From a virus: a stretch of 64,000 nt of DNA. A model generated the notes under the pieces. The model saw nothing but the letters and a program-made list of their open reading frames with translations. It had not been told where the DNA came from and ran no database searches. Shown here piece after piece: positions 44,955 through 54,477 of the stretch (its first letter is position 1; the number at the start of each line of letters is the position of its first letter). The DNA is taken from IMG/VR virus record IMGVR_UViG_3300042301_002363, positions 1 through 64,000 of that record. The stretch is one strand, 5' to 3'. Position numbers and translations under genes: made by a program.

Positions 44955-44985
44955 CAAATGTAGGAATTCTAATCTAAAAATTCAA
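44955..44985 (-). promoter_or_regulatory. candidate Bacteroidota-type promoter for the 1652-residue gene and downstream block
   Basis: On the minus strand TTG (44985-44983) is followed by 20 bases and then TACATTTG (44962-44955), an exact match to the Bacteroidota -7 consensus TAnnTTTG. The same octamer with the same 20-base spacing occurs upstream of the 192-residue gene near 62790. It lies in one of the few gaps of the structural block. Confidence 0.45.
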
Positions 44986-47689
44986 CCTCGCCACCCATCT
45001 GTATAATGGCTTGCAATTCTTGTGGAGAAATCATATATGTTCCACCCCTTCTATAATTTTTGGTTCCTCCAAATTTAGAAAGTGTAGTACCCCAATCTTG
45101 TGTATGACCAAGGTCTGCAACATATTGATTGGCTCCTGGTCCAGCATTCAAATTCCAAGTACCATAACTTCCTTGAGTATTGATTGCATTATTAGCCATC
45201 ATAGTATTACCAGCTTGTTTCTGACGTTTCTTTAAGTCTTTAACTGCTCTTCTTTCTGCCCATTGTGCTGTGGCATCCTCCATCATATTGAGACCTTGAA
45301 GTGTATTACTTGCTACTTGAAATCCTAATGGATCTCCACGTTGAGTAGTATACTCTTTTGTGTCAGTCATGTTAGCATTAGGATTAGCACTCAATGCATT
45401 ATTAGTATTGTCTGTAGTATTAATTGCTCCATTTGTCCCTGGTGCAGATGCGTTTGCAGGATTATTAAAGTTTGAAACATAAGTGTTATAAGCATCCCAA
45501 TCATTTCTATTTAATGGGAATGGTCTACCTGTTTTAGTTGCCCATTCTTGCTGAGAGTATGCAACTGTTTCAGTATCAAGCGCACCACCCCCAACATACA
45601 TTGGCATTGTGATATTTAACTTACGTCTATTATCTACAAATGGATTCCACTCGCCACCATCTCTTTTGTTCTCATCATTAATTGGTCCTGACAAATTGCT
45701 AACCATTGAAGGTGCAGCTACAGGCGCTCCTCCAGCATTAGGATCAACAGGTGCAACTGGATTCTTTTTAGGAACATTAGGATTATAGTTAGGTGCAGAT
45801 GGATTATCTGATTGTAAGTCTCCATTGACTGAACCATTTGGTGGTTGATTCACGTTCAATTGACTATTCATATAGTCAAGTTTAGGATTACCTGTTGATG
45901 TATTTTCTGGTACAGTTGATGTTGTTGGTTGTACAGGTCCACTTGGCGTGGCTGCAGGCTGCTGAGCATTTCTTAGCGCTCTTCTCTCATCACCTTTACT
46001 GTTATAAAAGAATACATTACCCTTATCATCATAAACACGAGATTCATCACCAGCCATTCCTTTAGCAATACCTAATCCTGCACCTCCAGCAACTGCTGCT
46101 GCACCCATTAAAAACTTAAGTCCAGGACCAAATCCACCAGTAATAGGTGCAAACCTTGGATCAGCAAATGAATTACTTACTGCCATTGCTCTTGTTGCCC
46201 AATTGGAATCAATGTTTGCAATTTTATTTTTGTCAGACATTACAATGTATGGGCTATTAGTAGTTCTTGGATCTACAGGCATTGTACCAGATGGATTATT
46301 AGCTGCTCCAGTTTTCCATTGGTCATATGACAACTGAGGTGCAGCACCAGTATTACTAGCATTAGTTGCAGAATATTGATTTACATAATTCTGGTATGCA
46401 GCTGGACTAGTTTTCATTTCGTTATACATTTGATCCTGAGCAGGATTCTGAGAAATAAATTCCTCATACGATTGCATTGGTGCTCTATTCATGCTAGGAT
46501 CAACTTTACCACTATTATAAAAGTCTACAACTTGTGTTTGATATTCTTGTTGTGCTTGACCTGCACCAAATATTTTTAAGCAATCACCATCAGGACCTTT
46601 GTAGTATCCAATTGGACATCCATCCTCAGTTCCTCCTGCACCATATTGCTTCATTCCACCATTGACAAATTTATTAAGTCCACCAAAGCGTGCATATCCT
46701 TGAGTAGCGGGAACTTGTGGTTGTGGATTAGTTGTATTTTGAAAAGATTGAAAAAAGTTATTTCCTGGATTTGCCATCTGATCATTGCGAATACCAGAAT
46801 ACAAGTTGCCAATAGCTTGCTGTGATGCCTGTTTTTGTGCAACACGATTGGCATCATAATTTGCTAGTCTATTTGCATAATAACCAGCTTCTGCACTATT
46901 TCTAGTATCAGCTGCTTGTGCAGATGCAACTACATTTTGATTATACTGATCCATTCCTGCTTTTGCACCTTGTGGTCCAGCAACTTCATTGCCACCAAAT
47001 ATTTTCATTCCACCAGCACCTTGTTGTGCAGTGTTTGCTGTAACAGCAGTAGGCATACACGTTGCAGTCATTTCATTCCATTCGTATCCATCAGGACATG
47101 AATTACCACCTGCACCATATCTACGTAACTTTTTCATAGAACCACCATATCTTGCTTGCATTGCCATTTCTTGATCTGACATTTGTTGTTGATCAGAACC
47201 TTGAGCCATTGCCATTTGAGACTGATCCATGCCAGTTTGTGGTCCAGCTTGTTGCCCCATTCCCATTGGATCTTGGTTGTTAAGGATTCCCATTTGTTGT
47301 TGCAATGCCATTTGCTGCTGTTGTTGCAACTGTTGCTGTTGAGCCTTTTCATTTACATAGTCTCCTTCTTGAGCAAGTTTCATGTATTCCTCTTTGGCAA
47401 CAGTTAATAATTCTTCAGCTTGTTCGCGCTTTACTCCAGAATCAATTAATGTCTTTTTAAGAATACGTTCACTTGTTCCTTTGTTCAACTGTTCTAAGAG
47501 AAAAGTCATAAGTTGTTTTGCAGTTGCATCTAATGGATTAGGTGGACGCATTTGTTGTTGTTGCATTTGACCCATGTCTGCAACAGCTGATTGATTTTGC
47601 TGCATCATGTCTCCACCATCAGCATAACGTACTTTGCCACCACACTTGTAGCATTGGCCTCCAGTCATATATTCTAACATGTTATTCAT
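44969..47689 (-). CDS. cargo protein with Cys4-like start, Gln-rich tract and repeated aromatic-Gly-Gly motifs
   Basis: A 906-residue protein. It begins with GGQCYKCGGKVRYADGG, a C-x-x-C pair, followed by a very glutamine-rich low-complexity tract (about residues 95-175). RYGGSMKKLRRYGAGG begins at residue 180, RFGGLNKFVNGGMKQYGAGG at about 333, and KFGGTKNYRRGGTYM near 872. Two disulfide-loop-like units (CPDGYEWNEMTATC at about 197 and CPIGYYKGPDGDC at about 356) follow the glycine motifs. A hydrophobic Gly/Ala stretch (FLMGAAAVAGGAGLGIAKGM, about 520-545) could insert into a membrane. The start overlaps the preceding stop by four bases (ATGA). No enzyme domain seen. The composition is typical of flexible internal virion proteins. 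Confidence 0.65.
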   Translation of the reverse strand: MNNMLEYMTGGQCYKCGGKVRYADGGDMMQQNQSAVADMGQMQQQQMRPPNPLDATAKQLMTFLLEQLNKGTSERILKKTLIDSGVKREQAEELLTVAKEEYMKLAQEGDYVNEKAQQQQLQQQQQMALQQQMGILNNQDPMGMGQQAGPQTGMDQSQMAMAQGSDQQQMSDQEMAMQARYGGSMKKLRRYGAGGNSCPDGYEWNEMTATCMPTAVTANTAQQGAGGMKIFGGNEVAGPQGAKAGMDQYNQNVVASAQAADTRNSAEAGYYANRLANYDANRVAQKQASQQAIGNLYSGIRNDQMANPGNNFFQSFQNTTNPQPQVPATQGYARFGGLNKFVNGGMKQYGAGGTEDGCPIGYYKGPDGDCLKIFGAGQAQQEYQTQVVDFYNSGKVDPSMNRAPMQSYEEFISQNPAQDQMYNEMKTSPAAYQNYVNQYSATNASNTGAAPQLSYDQWKTGAANNPSGTMPVDPRTTNSPYIVMSDKNKIANIDSNWATRAMAVSNSFADPRFAPITGGFGPGLKFLMGAAAVAGGAGLGIAKGMAGDESRVYDDKGNVFFYNSKGDERRALRNAQQPAATPSGPVQPTTSTVPENTSTGNPKLDYMNSQLNVNQPPNGSVNGDLQSDNPSAPNYNPNVPKKNPVAPVDPNAGGAPVAAPSMVSNLSGPINDENKRDGGEWNPFVDNRRKLNITMPMYVGGGALDTETVAYSQQEWATKTGRPFPLNRNDWDAYNTYVSNFNNPANASAPGTNGAINTTDNTNNALSANPNANMTDTKEYTTQRGDPLGFQVASNTLQGLNMMEDATAQWAERRAVKDLKKRQKQAGNTMMANNAINTQGSYGTWNLNAGPGANQYVADLGHTQDWGTTLSKFGGTKNYRRGGTYMISPQELQAIIQMGGEVEFLD

Positions 47690-50600
47690 TTTCTGATAAA
47701 TTTACTTAATTTTTTTATACTACCACCATATCTATTATTAGTAGTTTGCTGTTCTTCACCATTGTTCATCATTGTACCAGCAGCTCCTCCAACACCAATT
47801 GTAATTGCAACTTGAGGTAAAATTTGAATCAATGATTTTTTAGTCTCATATGTTGCTTCTGGTTTAAAATGTTTATTCAGATTACCAAAGCCACTATCTA
47901 AATAATATTGATAAAGTTCATCATCTCCTATCCTTTCCATTTCTTTGATTTGCTTTATAGCATCATCCATATTGATATTTTTTTCTTTCATTATTTGATT
48001 TGCAAAATTAAATCTAGCCTTTTGCAACTCTGAATGAAGTTCTCCTGGACTACTTAACCATGATTGATAATCATAATCTTTTTCCACTGTTCCATCTGCT
48101 TTTGTTACTTCTTTAGCAGGTAAAGGATTTAGCATTGCTTCATTATATGTCTCAGCTAATATGTTATCTGAATGACCAGTATAATATCCAGCATCTTGAT
48201 CATATTTCTGAATAAGATTTATCCAACTATCATACATAGGTTGTATATCATGACCAATCTCATGAGCATTAACTCCTGCAACTTGATAAAGAGAAGTTGG
48301 ACTTTGATAACTTCTATCTATTAGTCTAGCTGTTCCATCAGAAGTTGGATCAACATAACTATATGTACCTTCAGGTTCTATCCAATTGTATTTTGGTTTA
48401 AACCATGGGTTAAATGTATTATTTTTCCAAGTCAATGGGTTTGTAATTTGAAATGGATTTGTTTGTTCATAATAACCAGGTTTTGTCACATTAAACTTTT
48501 GTTTAGGTTTTGCTAAAAAATAAGATTGTACAGGTTTAGATGCAAGTGTTATTGTGCTATTGCCAGTTCTAACTCCACCTAAAGTTGGATAATTTTTTAA
48601 CAAGTAGTCTTGGTCATCAAATGATAAATTTGAGAAATTTTTTGCTGTAGGATCAACATCTACAAGTGTTGTCCTTTTAGCATCAAATAATGGATTCCAC
48701 ATACTTACTTTTGTACCACCAAGATCTATTGGCGGTGTACCTATCATTTCTCTATTAAAACCATGCATATATTGAGGCATAGGTCTACCAGCTAATGTGT
48801 GCAATTCACCAATTTTACCTCTAAAATCTGGATCCATGTTGGCTTCCATTTCATCATACAACTTGAAACTATCATCATATAATTGTTGTTCTTGTTGTGC
48901 TAATTTTAAACCACGGTTATATGCTAACTTTACAGTTGGATCTTCTTGTGATATCGCTTTATCAAAATAACCACTTGAATGCATTTCTTGTTTGAGCGCA
49001 TCAAGATCGTCATATTTTTGAGTAAGAGCAGTGGCATCATTTCCTGCAAATCTACCAAATGCCTCACTTGGTTTTAAGAATGGTTTATTATAAGTTCTAA
49101 ATGTATCCAACGCTGTATAAAGATCTTTTATTTCAGTATCACCTAATCCTTTTACATCTCTTAAATAATTATCAAGTATAGATCTTTCTGCATATATATT
49201 CCAATTATAATATTTATTTTGTTTAAGTGATACAAGATCATTATGATTGGTCGTTAACTTAGTACTTAAATCTTCATATTTTAAAGGATCTTTAAACATC
49301 CATTTTTGTGAGAAGTCTGTGGCTTGATCAAATACTCTTTGTTGAGCTTGTTCAACTGTTTCTCCAGGAAGAAAACCTTCTTCCCCAAAAGTGTTTAGTT
49401 TTCCTAAGCGTTGTTGATCTTGAATTAAATTTGGATATCTTTTTAAATATGCATCATACTCATCTTTGCCAGATAATCTAGTAAATTCATACTTGTCATA
49501 ATCTTTAGTAGGATCTAATGAAAGAGGTGGATTTTGAGAACTATTGATTCCATTTGTGTTTTGCAAATTAAAACCTTGCTTCAAGCTAGGAACAGAAAGT
49601 TGTGACTGCAAACCATTTGAAAGTTGCAATGCTTGGTTTGAAAATGCTGGCAAACTTGTAGTACCACTTCCTAGAAATTTGGTAAGTGGAGTTTGATTTG
49701 CAAGTTGCATTGCTTGTGACTCTCCTAATTGAGGAGCTGTTTGTCTTAAAAATTTATATTCTCCAAGATTATTTGCACCTGTAAATCTATTCAACCTGCT
49801 TGTAAATCCAGGAAACATTTCTGTAGTATTAGCCAGATTAGTGTTACCTGCTAATAAATTTGAACCTGATGGAGTTTTAGCAAGAAGACTATATGAGCCT
49901 GGTGTTTTCAATATTGCATTTGCGCCTGGTGTTCTTAAAGCATTAAGTGCTCTGTATGAACCAACTAATGGTTTAACTGCAGGCAAAAGACCAAGAGCTG
50001 AAAAAGCTGTGTTTTTCCATGCTTCATCTGTATCGCCTTTTTGAAATGCGTCATATGCTTGTTCAGCAAATCCTTGTGGTTTTAATGTTTCATATGCTCC
50101 ATATGCTCCTAATGCATTACCTACTGTCAATCCTGGTAATGTTGAGAATGGTGCGTATGCCATGGCTGAACTTAATGCTCCTACAGTAAAAGGAGCTGCA
50201 GCAATCACACCTGGTGCATAGAATAATGGATGTTTATAAAACTCTTCCATATTATCACCAAGCATTGCTTTGTTATATTTATCTGCTTCTTCTTGTGTCA
50301 TGTATACTGTTTGTCCAGCCATTTCATCTGGAGTTACAGTTTTTGTACGAAGTTCGCCAGTCATTGGATCAACTCCTCCAGTTGGTACTTGAAATGAGTA
50401 TTGATAGAACTGTCCAGAAGGATTACCAAAAGCATCCTTTTTATTTGGATCAGTGACAAACATTTTATTTGGTCTCCAAGAATCTTCACTTGCTATTTGT
50501 ACAGCAACTCTTCCATCTTTCCATCTTTTTTCTGCTTCTCCTAACGTAGGAGAATATTTTTGACCAAATGCTTGTGGAGTCAAAGATGTGTAATCTTTAA

Positions 50601-52125
50601 GTTTATTCATTGACTGCACATCAAGTTGAGATGGTTCAGTTATCAATGCTTTGTATGAATCATCTGAATCTAATCTTACCAATTGATTTGATTTAGGCAT
50701 CCATCCCCATTTACCTGTTCTAAGTTTATAAAGGATTTGCGCACCATAGTCAGGACTATTGCTGTAATTAGGAGAAACAATATCAATATTAGCACCATGA
50801 CTATCAATAAAGTCTCTATCTTTTGCCAATGTGATTATATCATTATCATTCCATCTATTAACTATATCTAGATCTTGTCCTTGCTCATATGGTTTTTCAT
50901 ATTCATCGCTGTAAGCAACAAAAGATTTTGCCCATTTCTCTACCTCATTAAAATCTTGATTATACAATTTTTCCAAAGATTCTCTTGATTGACCAAGACC
51001 TTTTTTATTAACCAAGTAGTCAATAGCAGCATCTCTACTCATACCTTTTTTCATAAGGTCAAGCAAGAAGTTTTTGGTTTGATAAGCATGATACTGATCA
51101 GCTTGATCCATGATAGTACCAAATGATTCTTTTATGCTTTCTGCTGTACCAACACCAAGTTTGTTTACAATTTCACCTGTTCTTAAACCATTATCCCATA
51201 TTCTAGATTGTATTTCTGTTGCTGGATATAATTCAACAATATTATCTTTAACATTTACAAAATATCCTTGTTGTTTCAATTCTTCTAGATAGTCAGGATT
51301 AGCATTTATTCTGCTATCATATTCATATTTTGGTATTGTTTCAAATGGTTCTAGTGCATCATGCTTACCTTTTTTGTCAAAATCTTCTTTTCGTTTTGTC
51401 AACTTATCTTGCCATTGTTGCGCAGCCCACTCTTGGTTTTTCAATTGTAACGCTTCTCTTTCAGCTTTTAAGTCGCTCAAAGTTTGGTCTAACTTTGCCA
51501 TTCCTGCAGACCAATCCACATCTTCTTGTGTTACAATAGGATATGTTGCTTCTTGTCTTGCCCATTTTTCCTCTTGTGTCAATTCGTCTCCAGGTAATTC
51601 AAAACCTTGACCTGGTTGATTTATAACCAATGGTACTTTAGTTTTCCAATCCTCATTTGTATTTACTTCTCCAGTAATAGGATCTATCATATGGGTTGTG
51701 TTCCAAATATCATCCAAATATCCTGGTTGTCCATAGTCAGGTCCCATGCTTTTTTTCTTTCTTCTTTTTCCAAAAAGACCACCTTCATCAAATTGTGGAA
51801 CTTGTTGTGAGAACTTTTTACTTTGCATTACTTGCAAAAAGTTAGGTTCTTTTCTAAGTTTCTCAATAACAATTTGCTCCATGTTTAATGGACCTCCAAC
51901 TCTTTGACTATTTTCTTTTGACAAGTAGTATTCATACAACTCAGGAAAATGCTTATCTATATTACCAGAGTTAATTAAAGATTGTGCTAGTTTTTTTTGA
52001 CGTCTAGCAATAGATAAAAATTCACCACCATCTGGATATTTTTTTAAACTAGAGTTTTTCTTTCTTGAACTTGAGAATTCAGAAAGCTTATCAAACATCC
52101 TTTTTTGACTATACTTTGCCATCAA
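47686..52125 (-). CDS. large cargo protein with HEIGH zincin-type motif
   Basis: A 1479-residue protein. GVNAHEIGHDIQPMYDSW contains HExxH (His1288, Glu1289, His1292), with ILAETYNEAML about 30 residues later as a possible third zinc ligand. This suggests a metallopeptidase domain near the C-terminus. A hydrophobic Ala/Gly stretch (YAPGVIAAAPFTVGALSSAM and onward, about 630-680) resembles a membrane-active segment. The N-terminus is basic and contains DGGEF and DEGGLFGKRRKKK. The C-terminus is RYGGSIKKLSKFIRK, almost the same as an internal motif of the 906-residue neighbour. It overlaps that neighbour by four bases. I infer an ejected protein that may cleave a host or phage protein. The zinc motif is clear; activity is untested. 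Confidence 0.7.
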   Translation of the reverse strand: MMAKYSQKRMFDKLSEFSSSRKKNSSLKKYPDGGEFLSIARRQKKLAQSLINSGNIDKHFPELYEYYLSKENSQRVGGPLNMEQIVIEKLRKEPNFLQVMQSKKFSQQVPQFDEGGLFGKRRKKKSMGPDYGQPGYLDDIWNTTHMIDPITGEVNTNEDWKTKVPLVINQPGQGFELPGDELTQEEKWARQEATYPIVTQEDVDWSAGMAKLDQTLSDLKAEREALQLKNQEWAAQQWQDKLTKRKEDFDKKGKHDALEPFETIPKYEYDSRINANPDYLEELKQQGYFVNVKDNIVELYPATEIQSRIWDNGLRTGEIVNKLGVGTAESIKESFGTIMDQADQYHAYQTKNFLLDLMKKGMSRDAAIDYLVNKKGLGQSRESLEKLYNQDFNEVEKWAKSFVAYSDEYEKPYEQGQDLDIVNRWNDNDIITLAKDRDFIDSHGANIDIVSPNYSNSPDYGAQILYKLRTGKWGWMPKSNQLVRLDSDDSYKALITEPSQLDVQSMNKLKDYTSLTPQAFGQKYSPTLGEAEKRWKDGRVAVQIASEDSWRPNKMFVTDPNKKDAFGNPSGQFYQYSFQVPTGGVDPMTGELRTKTVTPDEMAGQTVYMTQEEADKYNKAMLGDNMEEFYKHPLFYAPGVIAAAPFTVGALSSAMAYAPFSTLPGLTVGNALGAYGAYETLKPQGFAEQAYDAFQKGDTDEAWKNTAFSALGLLPAVKPLVGSYRALNALRTPGANAILKTPGSYSLLAKTPSGSNLLAGNTNLANTTEMFPGFTSRLNRFTGANNLGEYKFLRQTAPQLGESQAMQLANQTPLTKFLGSGTTSLPAFSNQALQLSNGLQSQLSVPSLKQGFNLQNTNGINSSQNPPLSLDPTKDYDKYEFTRLSGKDEYDAYLKRYPNLIQDQQRLGKLNTFGEEGFLPGETVEQAQQRVFDQATDFSQKWMFKDPLKYEDLSTKLTTNHNDLVSLKQNKYYNWNIYAERSILDNYLRDVKGLGDTEIKDLYTALDTFRTYNKPFLKPSEAFGRFAGNDATALTQKYDDLDALKQEMHSSGYFDKAISQEDPTVKLAYNRGLKLAQQEQQLYDDSFKLYDEMEANMDPDFRGKIGELHTLAGRPMPQYMHGFNREMIGTPPIDLGGTKVSMWNPLFDAKRTTLVDVDPTAKNFSNLSFDDQDYLLKNYPTLGGVRTGNSTITLASKPVQSYFLAKPKQKFNVTKPGYYEQTNPFQITNPLTWKNNTFNPWFKPKYNWIEPEGTYSYVDPTSDGTARLIDRSYQSPTSLYQVAGVNAHEIGHDIQPMYDSWINLIQKYDQDAGYYTGHSDNILAETYNEAMLNPLPAKEVTKADGTVEKDYDYQSWLSSPGELHSELQKARFNFANQIMKEKNINMDDAIKQIKEMERIGDDELYQYYLDSGFGNLNKHFKPEATYETKKSLIQILPQVAITIGVGGAAGTMMNNGEEQQTTNNRYGGSIKKLSKFIRK

Positions 52126-52131
52126 TTAAAT

Positions 52132-54477
52132 TTAAAAAAACTTACGCAATTTTCCTATATTTCCTCCATATTTAGCCATCTGTATATCAGATCCTGATAC
52201 ATCATTTTTACCTTCTCCAGAACTAGCAAGAAGGTTAAACAGATTTGCCAAAGATTTGTTATCCTTAGAAAGTCTATACAACCTGTAAATATCATCAATA
52301 TAGTTAGGATTATTTCTATCTGTATATCCTTTTTGTACAGCTTCTTCCATCATTTGTTTAACTCTTTCTTCTGTAATAACATCTGTTGGTTGAAGGTTAA
52401 ATAATTGTCTTGCTACATTTATGTTTGAATGAATATTATCTTCTTTTGGTGTAGTTGAATAATAATAGTCTTCCTCCATTTGTGCTATGGTTTCATCATC
52501 TTTTGGATTAATCTTTCCTTCTTTGATTCCTCTATCAATGATATCATCAAATGACATTAAGTTATCCTCAATAGTTCCTGAATAAAACTGTTGATACTTT
52601 TTGTTCTCAAAGAATGGTTCATTTAGATACGTAGTCCATTCATGATCTAATGTTGCAGCATAATCAAGAGGTTTACCTAACTCATCCTTTCTTACATAAA
52701 TCTGTGCTGGATTTCCATCAGCAGCTTTCACATATTGACCTACAGCACTAGGATCACCAAGCTCATCTTTATATACAATTGGTGGAAGTTCTGAACCTCC
52801 TTCATTTGGAACAAATTGATTTTGCATTTGTGGAATCACAGTATTCATAAGATCAACATGTTTCTGTACTTCATTTGGATATTTTGGATCAGTAATCGCT
52901 TTAAGGTATTCAGGATCAGTAAGAATTTCTGGACGTTTTTGATACCAGTTTTTCATATATGTTTCTGTATCCATTGGATTAGGAAGTTCAACTCCCATTG
53001 GTACGCATGTTTGATGCACATCACTCCATTCATGATTTTCTGGACAATCACCTGGACCCATCATTCCACCCATTGCTTTTCTACGCAACTTACGTTCTTG
53101 CTCTATCATCTCGCGCGTAGGCTTTCTACCAGAACCTTTGTTAGCTCTTATGTTATCCCAAAGACCTCTTTGTGAATATGACCCATCAGCACGTTTAATC
53201 ATCTCACCACCTTTTCTGTAATTGCCATTCATAAATGCAGGAGACACTTCTTTGTAGTGTTCTGCAAAGTATCTAGCATCTGCTGGATTATCAAACTGCA
53301 TTGCTTCATTTGAAGACGCATCGTAATCACCTAGCATCAACTGACCATTTTGGTTTTGTATTTGTGGTACAGCGTAATTGTCCATACTTGCCATATAATG
53401 TGTACCAACTTGACCATTATCAAACATATATGGATTATCAACAGGTGCTACCATTCTTTGAGCTGCTGGATTACCAAATTCATTTGCATAAGCTAATCTT
53501 GATTTCATCATTGCATTGGTAGAGTCTTGCAAGTGTTGTGGTAATGGCACATCATATTGGCCTTCATATTCTTTATAGTCTTTTACAACTTGTCCTTGTG
53601 GTGTATTTTCTCTCCAATTTCTGTACTCATTCAAAGTATCCTGCATTAATTGGTAATCAGTTAATGTCCAACTTGCTGGATTTCCTATTTCTGCTTCAAC
53701 ACTTTTTATATATTGTTTCCATTCTTCAGGAGAATTTGGCACACCCATTCCTAGTTCACCACCTGTTTCCCAGGTAGCTTTTGCGTATGCTCTAAAGTAT
53801 GGGTTCTTTTTAAGATTGCCTGCATGTCTTGCGTAAAAAGCATCTTTACCATTCTTTGATTTGCTACGTTCACCCATATTTGGATCGCCAAAATATTTTT
53901 TAGTACCATCAGGTCCAGTTACAACATGCGTTTTTCCTTTACGATCATTAGATTTTCTTACAGTGTATCCACCTTTACCATATTGTGGCATATCAAAATC
54001 ACCACCATACTGCATGTTGTTAAGAATTTTATTCTGAACATATTCTGGTAAAGCATTAAAACCTGGATTGTTGATTGTACCTCCTTCTTCTTTAGCAAAG
54101 TTTCTGGCAAAGTTTGCTTTCTTTATCATTGCTGACGAATAGTTATCTTTATTTGCCAATATATGTGCAGCTGCTTCTTGTATGCCCATACCCATGCGCG
54201 TAGCTTGAGCTTTGAATGTTCCTTTTTTAGCAGGATCTAGATGTATACCACCACGCTTTGCTTGTTGATATGCTTGCTCCATGCTCATCTCTTCTTGAGG
54301 AGGCATTTGTTGTTGCATACCTGGTACAAATTGACCAAGTTCTTGAGCTTGATTCTGCATCAATGCTTGTTTCAGTTGATCTTTTAGAGACTTTTCTTGT
54401 TGCACTTGAGCTTGTCTTTTACCAAAGTTGGCTAACACATCAGCTATTGTGAACTTGTTAGGGTTACTTGAATTCAT
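52132..54477 (-). CDS. cargo protein with DUF5754-like segment
   Basis: A 781-residue protein. Residues about 168-235 (GGYTVRKSNDRKGKTHVVTG, then KYFGDPN, then DAFYARHAGNLKKNPYFRAY and AKATWE) resemble a small domain of unknown function (DUF5754-like) found in some virion-associated proteins of large viruses; this is pattern recall only. A QYGGDFDMPQYGKGG motif precedes it (about 155), CPENHEWSDVHQTC occurs at about 477, and the C-terminus is KYGGNIGKLRKFF. DHEWTTYL near residue 625 looks zincin-like but lacks the second histidine. The start overlaps the muzzle stop by one base (TAATG). Internal virion or ejection role inferred from position. Confidence 0.65.
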   Translation of the reverse strand: MNSSNPNKFTIADVLANFGKRQAQVQQEKSLKDQLKQALMQNQAQELGQFVPGMQQQMPPQEEMSMEQAYQQAKRGGIHLDPAKKGTFKAQATRMGMGIQEAAAHILANKDNYSSAMIKKANFARNFAKEEGGTINNPGFNALPEYVQNKILNNMQYGGDFDMPQYGKGGYTVRKSNDRKGKTHVVTGPDGTKKYFGDPNMGERSKSKNGKDAFYARHAGNLKKNPYFRAYAKATWETGGELGMGVPNSPEEWKQYIKSVEAEIGNPASWTLTDYQLMQDTLNEYRNWRENTPQGQVVKDYKEYEGQYDVPLPQHLQDSTNAMMKSRLAYANEFGNPAAQRMVAPVDNPYMFDNGQVGTHYMASMDNYAVPQIQNQNGQLMLGDYDASSNEAMQFDNPADARYFAEHYKEVSPAFMNGNYRKGGEMIKRADGSYSQRGLWDNIRANKGSGRKPTREMIEQERKLRRKAMGGMMGPGDCPENHEWSDVHQTCVPMGVELPNPMDTETYMKNWYQKRPEILTDPEYLKAITDPKYPNEVQKHVDLMNTVIPQMQNQFVPNEGGSELPPIVYKDELGDPSAVGQYVKAADGNPAQIYVRKDELGKPLDYAATLDHEWTTYLNEPFFENKKYQQFYSGTIEDNLMSFDDIIDRGIKEGKINPKDDETIAQMEEDYYYSTTPKEDNIHSNINVARQLFNLQPTDVITEERVKQMMEEAVQKGYTDRNNPNYIDDIYRLYRLSKDNKSLANLFNLLASSGEGKNDVSGSDIQMAKYGGNIGKLRKFF

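Noticed and set aside
47270-47350. Short-unit CAG/CAA-like DNA repeat
   Set aside because: It encodes the glutamine-rich tract of the 906-residue protein and is coding low complexity, not a separate repeat element.
52560-52650. DHEWTTYL as a third zincin in the 781-residue protein
   Set aside because: The second histidine of HExxH is missing (Tyr), so zinc binding cannot be supported.
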